A DNA stretch of 17,809 nucleotides from Rhodobacterales bacterium UBA3080. Lineage in GTDB: Bacteria; Pseudomonadota; Alphaproteobacteria; Rhodobacterales; Rhodobacteraceae. Position 1 is the first letter of the stretch, and each line of letters starts with the position of its first letter. The position numbers were made by a program, and so were the translations under genes. Location: assembly GCA_002366645.1 (NCBI GenBank), contig DFBM01000137.1:1-17809 (forward strand), in the 5' to 3' direction. Positions 14,839-17,809 of this stretch are shown in pieces. The notes under the pieces were generated by a model. It saw only the letters and a list, made by a program, of their open reading frames with translations, was not told the origin of the DNA and made no database searches.

Positions 14839-16224
14839 CTATGCGGCGGCCGCGAAGTAGGTGACACGATTGCGACCAGAAGATTTGGACTGGTATAGTG
14901 CCTCGTCCGCGTGCTGGATCAACAGGCCCGGGTTTTCATCAGCAGGACCACCAAAAGCGACGCCAATGCTAACGGTCACTGGAATGGAGCGCGTATTGTT
15001 GATCGTAAATTCGGCGTCATTGATCGCGCGCCTTAACCTCTCAGCCGCAAATTCGACTTCGGACGGGCCGGTGTCCGGCATCACGACTAGAAATTCCTCG
15101 CCACCTAAACGCGCGACCAAATCGATACCGCGCAGGTTCTCCTGCAGGCGTCGTGCAAACTCCTTTAACACGTGATCACCCGCATCGTGGCCGTAGGTGT
15201 CATTCACGGATTTGAACCGGTCCAGATCCATCATCATCACCGCATAGGGCAGGCCGCTTTCTTTCGAGTGCTCAATAATCCGTTGCATATGCTGCGTTGC
15301 GTACCGCCGGTTATACAGCCCCGTAAGCGGGTCGATAACAGCCATTTTTAGACCGTCGCGAACATTCGATCGCAACCGGTCCGAGTATTTCTTCCGCCGC
15401 ATCTGCGACCGCAGTCGCGCCACCATTTCGTTCGGATCAAACGGCGCGTGGATATAGTCGCTAGCCCCGAGTTCGAGCCCCTTGCCAGCGGTTTCAAACT
15501 CGTTGTCTTCGACCACCAAAATGATTGCGGATTGACGCGTTGCCGGATTTGCATGGAGGTTGGAAACCAACCGCAAACCGTCACCACCGTTTGCGAGATG
15601 CTGGCAAACGATGAAAACATCAGGTGTATTTTCCCGCGCCATGGCAAAGATTTCGGCCTCATCACTGCCAGCGGTGGTTTCAAATGGGAGGCGGGAACGA
15701 ATGCAGGTAGCCCAGTCCTCGCCCTGTTTTGGGGTTTTGGTTGCTAACATGACGCGTCCGGTTTCGTCCGTACCAAAAGAGTGGTCTTCCAGAAAGGCCC
15801 CCAAACCCAATTCCTGCGAGGTGGTTTCGCGTAGTTTCAACTCGTCAAACATCATTTTAACCCGCATCAGGTTTCGGACGCGGGCGAAAAGGGTGAAATC
15901 ATGAATTGGCTTGCTTAGAAAGTCATCCGCACCGGCATCGAGACCACGTATTTTTTCCTCCGTACTATTTGCTGCGGTGACCATTATCACAGGGATATGT
16001 GCGGTTTCGGGACGGGATTTCAGAGTTTGACAGACCTGATAACCGTCCATGTCCGGCATCATAACATCCAGTAGAATCATGTCCGGCAGCTCGGTTAAAG
16101 CCATCTCCAGCGCTTGGGCGCCGCAATCTGCCAGAAGTACCTCAAAATACGCAGACGACAGTTTTGCTCGTAAAATCAGCCTGTTGGTGGCTATATCGTC
16201 AACAACTAGAATACGACCTGACAT
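14839..16224 (-). CDS. pleD: Diguanylate cyclase response regulator PleD
   Basis: Makes the second messenger c-di-GMP when phosphorylated. Domain order is REC, REC-like adaptor, GGDEF, as in Caulobacter PleD. In the first receiver the acidic pair D9/D10, the phospho-acceptor D53 (LLDVMMPDMDGY), T83 and K105 are present. The second receiver (about 155-270) keeps the fold pattern (VFIVCQHLANGGDGLRLV, then LGASDYIHAPFD) but has no Asp at the acceptor position, so it is a pseudo-receiver. The cyclase domain has DLDRFKSVNDTYGHDAGD, GGEEF at 374-378, and the inhibitory RxxD site (RGID, 365-368) five residues before it, implying product feedback. The length of 461 is normal. GGAGGG precedes the ATG at 16222-16224. 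rimO follows after 54 bases; the gene is divergent from the DUF3572 gene. Confidence 0.95.
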   Translation of the reverse strand: MSGRILVVDDIATNRLILRAKLSSAYFEVLLADCGAQALEMALTELPDMILLDVMMPDMDGYQVCQTLKSRPETAHIPVIMVTAANSTEEKIRGLDAGADDFLSKPIHDFTLFARVRNLMRVKMMFDELKLRETTSQELGLGAFLEDHSFGTDETGRVMLATKTPKQGEDWATCIRSRLPFETTAGSDEAEIFAMARENTPDVFIVCQHLANGGDGLRLVSNLHANPATRQSAIILVVEDNEFETAGKGLELGASDYIHAPFDPNEMVARLRSQMRRKKYSDRLRSNVRDGLKMAVIDPLTGLYNRRYATQHMQRIIEHSKESGLPYAVMMMDLDRFKSVNDTYGHDAGDHVLKEFARRLQENLRGIDLVARLGGEEFLVVMPDTGPSEVEFAAERLRRAINDAEFTINNTRSIPVTVSIGVAFGGPADENPGLLIQHADEALYQSKSSGRNRVTYFAAAA

Positions 16225-16279
16225 TCACCCTCCATAAAGAAATACCGTTTAGATGGGTTGGAAGAGAACACTAAAAGTC

Positions 16280-16294
16280 TTAACCAAAGGTTAG
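16280..16294. promoter_or_regulatory. Palindromic CtrA-like site between pleD and the DUF3572 gene
   Basis: TTAA (16280-16283), seven bases, TTAG (16291-16294): one mismatch to the CtrA box. The core is also a perfect palindrome, TAACC-AAA-GGTTA (16281-16293), so a different dimeric regulator is equally possible. It is 56 bases before the pleD start and 22 before the DUF3572 gene. Confidence 0.33.
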
Positions 16295-16315
16295 AGAAAC
16301 CGGAGAAGTTAAAAA

Positions 16316-16594
16316 ATGAATCGCGAAAGTGCCGAGCAGGTTGGAATTCAGGTGTTGGGATGGCTCGCGGGCCACGACGATATGTTGACGCAGTTTCTGG
16401 GCATGACCGGGATTGCGGCGAGCGACTTGCGGGTGCGCGCACAGGAGCCGGAATTTCTGGGTTTTGTACTGGATTTCTTGTTGCTCGACGACGCCGCGAT
16501 CATGGCGTTCTGTGATGATTCCCATCTACCACCCGAAGCTCCGATGCACGCGCGGGCGGCACTGCCGGGCGGTGATGTACCGAACTGGACGTAA
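16316..16594 (+). CDS. DUF3572 family protein
   Basis: Small soluble protein of 92 residues, function unknown. It starts with a helix (MNRESAEQVGIQVLGWLAG), followed by LTQFLGMTGIAASDLR, then EPEFLGFVLDFLLLDDAAIMAFCDD and a short tail with LPGGDVPNWT. This helix pattern, especially FLxxTGxxxxxLR followed by FLxxVLDFLLxD, is the DUF3572 signature familiar from Alphaproteobacteria. There is no membrane segment or catalytic motif; C66 is the only Cys. GGAGAAG lies 8 bases before the ATG. The HAD-like gene starts 3 bases after its stop, so the two are almost certainly co-transcribed and perhaps translationally coupled. It is divergent from pleD, a neighbourhood I recall from other Rhodobacterales, though I could not check this. 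Confidence 0.82.
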   Translation: MNRESAEQVGIQVLGWLAGHDDMLTQFLGMTGIAASDLRVRAQEPEFLGFVLDFLLLDDAAIMAFCDDSHLPPEAPMHARAALPGGDVPNWT

Positions 16595-16597
16595 GCG

Positions 16598-17245
16598 ATG
16601 CAGGAACACACCAGAGACCAGATTGCGAAGATCAACCTTGTGCCGGATCGCCCGCTACTGATTGTTGATGCCGACGAAGTTCTGGTGCATTTCGCACGGC
16701 CTTTCACCCGCTATCTTGAGGCGTTGGAGTGGGAGCTCCATCTGACGGAATACCGGCTGGAATATGCCATCAAACGTGCGGACGGGTTCGTGGCTAATCC
16801 TGACATGACATTCGAGCTAGTCCATGGCTTCATAGATGCTGAAACCCGTCTTCAGCCCGCAATCGACGGTGCAACGGGTACTTTGGCGGATCTGGCAAAG
16901 CAGGCGCAGATTGTAGTGTTAAGTAATGTGCCGCAACGGCGCTATCTAGACCGCCAGGCAAATCTTGAAGGTCATGGCATGCCGTATCCGCTAGTGGCTA
17001 ACAGCGGCCCCAAAGGTCCGGCGCTGATGGCGTTAACGGCTCGAATGCAGGCTCCGGTGGCTTTTGTTGATGATAGTCCCGCGCAAATCGAAAGCGCTGC
17101 GGAGCATGCGGATCATATTCACCGCGTCCATTTTACCGGATGCGACATAATCCGCAGTGTTTTGCCGGACGTAAAATGTGCAAATGCCACGCCCGAGGAT
17201 TGGTCGGGCGTGGCATCACATATCGGTAGTCTGTTCGCAAAATAA
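16598..17245 (+). CDS. HAD-like hydrolase family protein
   Basis: Probably a phosphatase of the haloacid dehalogenase superfamily; substrate unknown. All four motifs can be placed: DAD at 24-26 in LLIVDADEVLV (nucleophile D24 and general acid D26), S109 in VVLSNVP (motif II), K139 in SGPKGPAL (motif III) and D158/D159 in VAFVDDSPAQIE (motif IV). The cap region (about 30-95) is helical (FTRYLEALEWELHLTEYRLEYAIKR). The length is 215 residues. There is no signal peptide, so it is cytosolic. The ATG is 3 bases after the DUF3572 stop and has no strong ribosome binding site of its own, suggesting coupling. The last codons contain a strong hairpin (17184-17216), and a second inverted repeat spans the stop. 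Similar genes are annotated only as hypothetical HAD proteins. Confidence 0.78.
   Translation: MQEHTRDQIAKINLVPDRPLLIVDADEVLVHFARPFTRYLEALEWELHLTEYRLEYAIKRADGFVANPDMTFELVHGFIDAETRLQPAIDGATGTLADLAKQAQIVVLSNVPQRRYLDRQANLEGHGMPYPLVANSGPKGPALMALTARMQAPVAFVDDSPAQIESAAEHADHIHRVHFTGCDIIRSVLPDVKCANATPEDWSGVASHIGSLFAK
17184..17216. terminator. Strong 13-base-pair hairpin inside the end of the HAD-like gene
   Basis: Perfect 13-base arms (17184-17196 and 17204-17216) flank a 7-base loop. It lies in codons 196-206 of the plus-strand gene and 69 bases beyond the stop of the convergent alanine-rich gene. On the minus strand it is followed by TTTGCACATTTTA, moderately T-rich; on the plus strand by no T-run. 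It is most simply a terminator for the minus-strand gene placed within the opposing coding sequence. Confidence 0.55.
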
Positions 17246-17275
17246 CCGGCTATGCCAAGCTGTTTTTCGCGAACA
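17232..17275. terminator. Inverted repeat spanning the stop of the HAD-like gene
   Basis: TGTTCGC (17232-17238) and GCGAACA (17269-17275) form 7 perfect pairs. Next to them AAAA and TTTTT can extend the stem with a one-base bulge, and a GGC/GCC pair lies inside the loop. It sits between the convergent stops and may act as a bidirectional terminator with the hairpin at 17184-17216. Confidence 0.35.
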
Positions 17276-17285
17276 CTGTTCTGTC

Positions 17286-17720
17286 TTATTCGGTAGGTGC
17301 TGTCTCAACGGCACCTTCAACAGCACCCTCGATAGCGTCCTGAACTGCGTCAGCAGCGGCAGCTGCGGCGGCTTCGGCCTGTGCTGCGAGCTCGGCTGCA
17401 GCGGCGGCGGCAGCATCTTCAACAGCTTGCGCAGCGGCAGCAGCAGCTTCGGCGGCAGCAGCAGCAGCAGCTTCGGCGGCAGCTTTTGCGGCGGCTTCTG
17501 CTTCTGCAAGGGCAGCAGCAGCGGCAGCCTCGGCTTCAGCAACGGCGGCAGCTTCAGCTTCGGCAGCTGCTTCTGCTTCGGCTTTTGCAGCGGCTTCAGC
17601 GGCAGCAGCAGCTTCGAGTGCGGCAGCGGCTTCCATTTCGGCAGCTTGATTTGCCGAATACATGTAGTATCCCGCGCCGGCAGCGGCGAGGATAACAATT
17701 ACTGCGATAATTTTTTTCAT
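17286..17720 (-). CDS. N-terminally anchored alanine-rich helical protein
   Basis: Unknown function. The start chosen is ATG at 17718-17720, because GGAGG lies 9 bases upstream (17730-17734) and the protein then begins with MKKIIAVIVILAAAGAGYYMY, a classical membrane anchor or signal (Lys pair, then hydrophobic 4-20). The open frame extends further upstream to 17807, but those extra 29 residues are not protein-like. Of 144 residues about 81 (56%) are Ala, with Glu mostly every third to eighth residue and scattered Lys, Gln and Asp. There is no Cys and no Pro before the last four residues, so a long single alpha-helix or coiled coil outside the membrane is expected, recalling the middle domain of TolA. 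The tail has two EGAVE-type units and ends in APTE. Low complexity means similarity searches will be uninformative. An alternative is a lipid-free periplasmic spacer protein after signal cleavage. Confidence 0.7.
   Translation of the reverse strand: MKKIIAVIVILAAAGAGYYMYSANQAAEMEAAAALEAAAAAEAAAKAEAEAAAEAEAAAVAEAEAAAAAALAEAEAAAKAAAEAAAAAAAEAAAAAAQAVEDAAAAAAAELAAQAEAAAAAAADAVQDAIEGAVEGAVETAPTE
17340..17640 (-). repeat. GCN (alanine codon) microsatellite-like tract
   Basis: About 300 bases made almost wholly of Ala codons mixed with Glu codons. In plus-strand reading it is a degenerate GCA/GCG/AGC array; the longest pure run is AGC x5 at 17457-17471. Such tracts are prone to in-frame length change by slippage, which would keep the helix register of whole residues but change its length. 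Confidence 0.65.
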
Positions 17721-17809
17721 GGCGCATGGCCTCCGTTTAAAAATGTCAGGCGGGGGCGATCCAATGATCCAGTTAACCCACACACTGCGGCAAATAAGGT
17801 GAGTCACAG

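Noticed and set aside
17272..17282. GAAC-ACT-GTTC resembling a LexA operator
   Set aside because: Spacing does not fit the alphaproteobacterial GTTC-N7-GTTC box and it lies at the 3' ends of two genes.
17340..17640. Possible CRISPR or tandem repeat array
   Set aside because: The repetition is codon-level (Ala and Glu codons) without regular spacers or fixed unit length.
17381..17695. Arg/Gln/Leu-rich open frame on the plus strand
   Set aside because: It is the complement of the GCN tract; its composition simply mirrors the real minus-strand alanine-rich gene.
17286..17807. Longer form of the alanine-rich protein starting at 17807 (173 residues)
   Set aside because: The extra N-terminal 29 residues look like non-coding translation, while the internal ATG at 17720 has a GGAGG site and begins a typical signal or anchor sequence.

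Overview
The window looks like chromosomal DNA of a marine alphaproteobacterium of the Rhodobacterales (Roseobacter-like). This rests on the protein families present and their order: nadD next to a Tat-like PBP4-type carboxypeptidase, DprA, a DmdB-like acyl-CoA ligase, MeaB, HrpB, RimO, PleD next to a DUF3572 protein, and a perfect CtrA box upstream of dprA. Base composition is moderate to high GC by eye. There are no rRNA or tRNA genes, insertion sequences, phage genes or CRISPR arrays. It is mostly core-type genome, densely packed, with no gene-free stretch over 300 bases.

Layout. (1) 8-2086, plus strand: nadD (NAD biosynthesis; start uncertain at the window edge) then dacB (peptidoglycan). 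(2) 2083-3207, minus: dprA (handling of incoming single-stranded DNA), overlapping the end of dacB by 4 bases. Its upstream region holds a TTAA-N7-TTAAC box. (3) 3331-4302, plus: a D-2-hydroxyacid dehydrogenase of the glyoxylate reductase/glycerate dehydrogenase type. (4) 4305-6885, minus: a membrane-anchored protein resembling an M48 peptidase without its catalytic motif, preceded by a DmdB-like acyl-CoA ligase. (5) 6984-7893, minus: a two-gene copper cassette, a DUF2946-like Cys protein followed by a PCu(A)C copper chaperone with an extra Met/His tail. (6) 7996-9364, minus: meaB, then rpmB (ribosomal protein L28) with its own candidate promoter and terminator. (7) 9483-12694, plus: a DUF3108 periplasmic protein and the helicase hrpB. 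(8) 12695-13189, minus: cytochrome b561 with a candidate promoter. (9) 13390-16224, minus: the diguanylate cyclase pleD, then rimO. (10) 16316-17245, plus: a DUF3572 protein and a HAD-like protein, three bases apart. (11) 17286-17720, minus: an N-terminally anchored, strongly alanine-rich protein encoded by a slippage-prone GCN tract.

Functional themes are scattered, as usual for core genome: NAD and cell wall, DNA uptake/recombination (DprA), one-carbon/sulfur and acyl-CoA metabolism (DmdB-like ligase, MeaB, glyoxylate reductase), copper delivery, translation (L28, RimO) and c-di-GMP signalling (PleD). One possible link is CtrA: dprA has a perfect full box, and the pleD/DUF3572 divergent region has a one-mismatch version. 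Three convergent gene pairs end within 4 bases of each other and leave no room for conventional terminators.

I saw no clear new defence or mobile system. The least explained parts are the alanine-rich protein with hairpins embedded in the end of the gene facing it, the M48-like protein without a catalytic motif, and the DUF3572/HAD pair.
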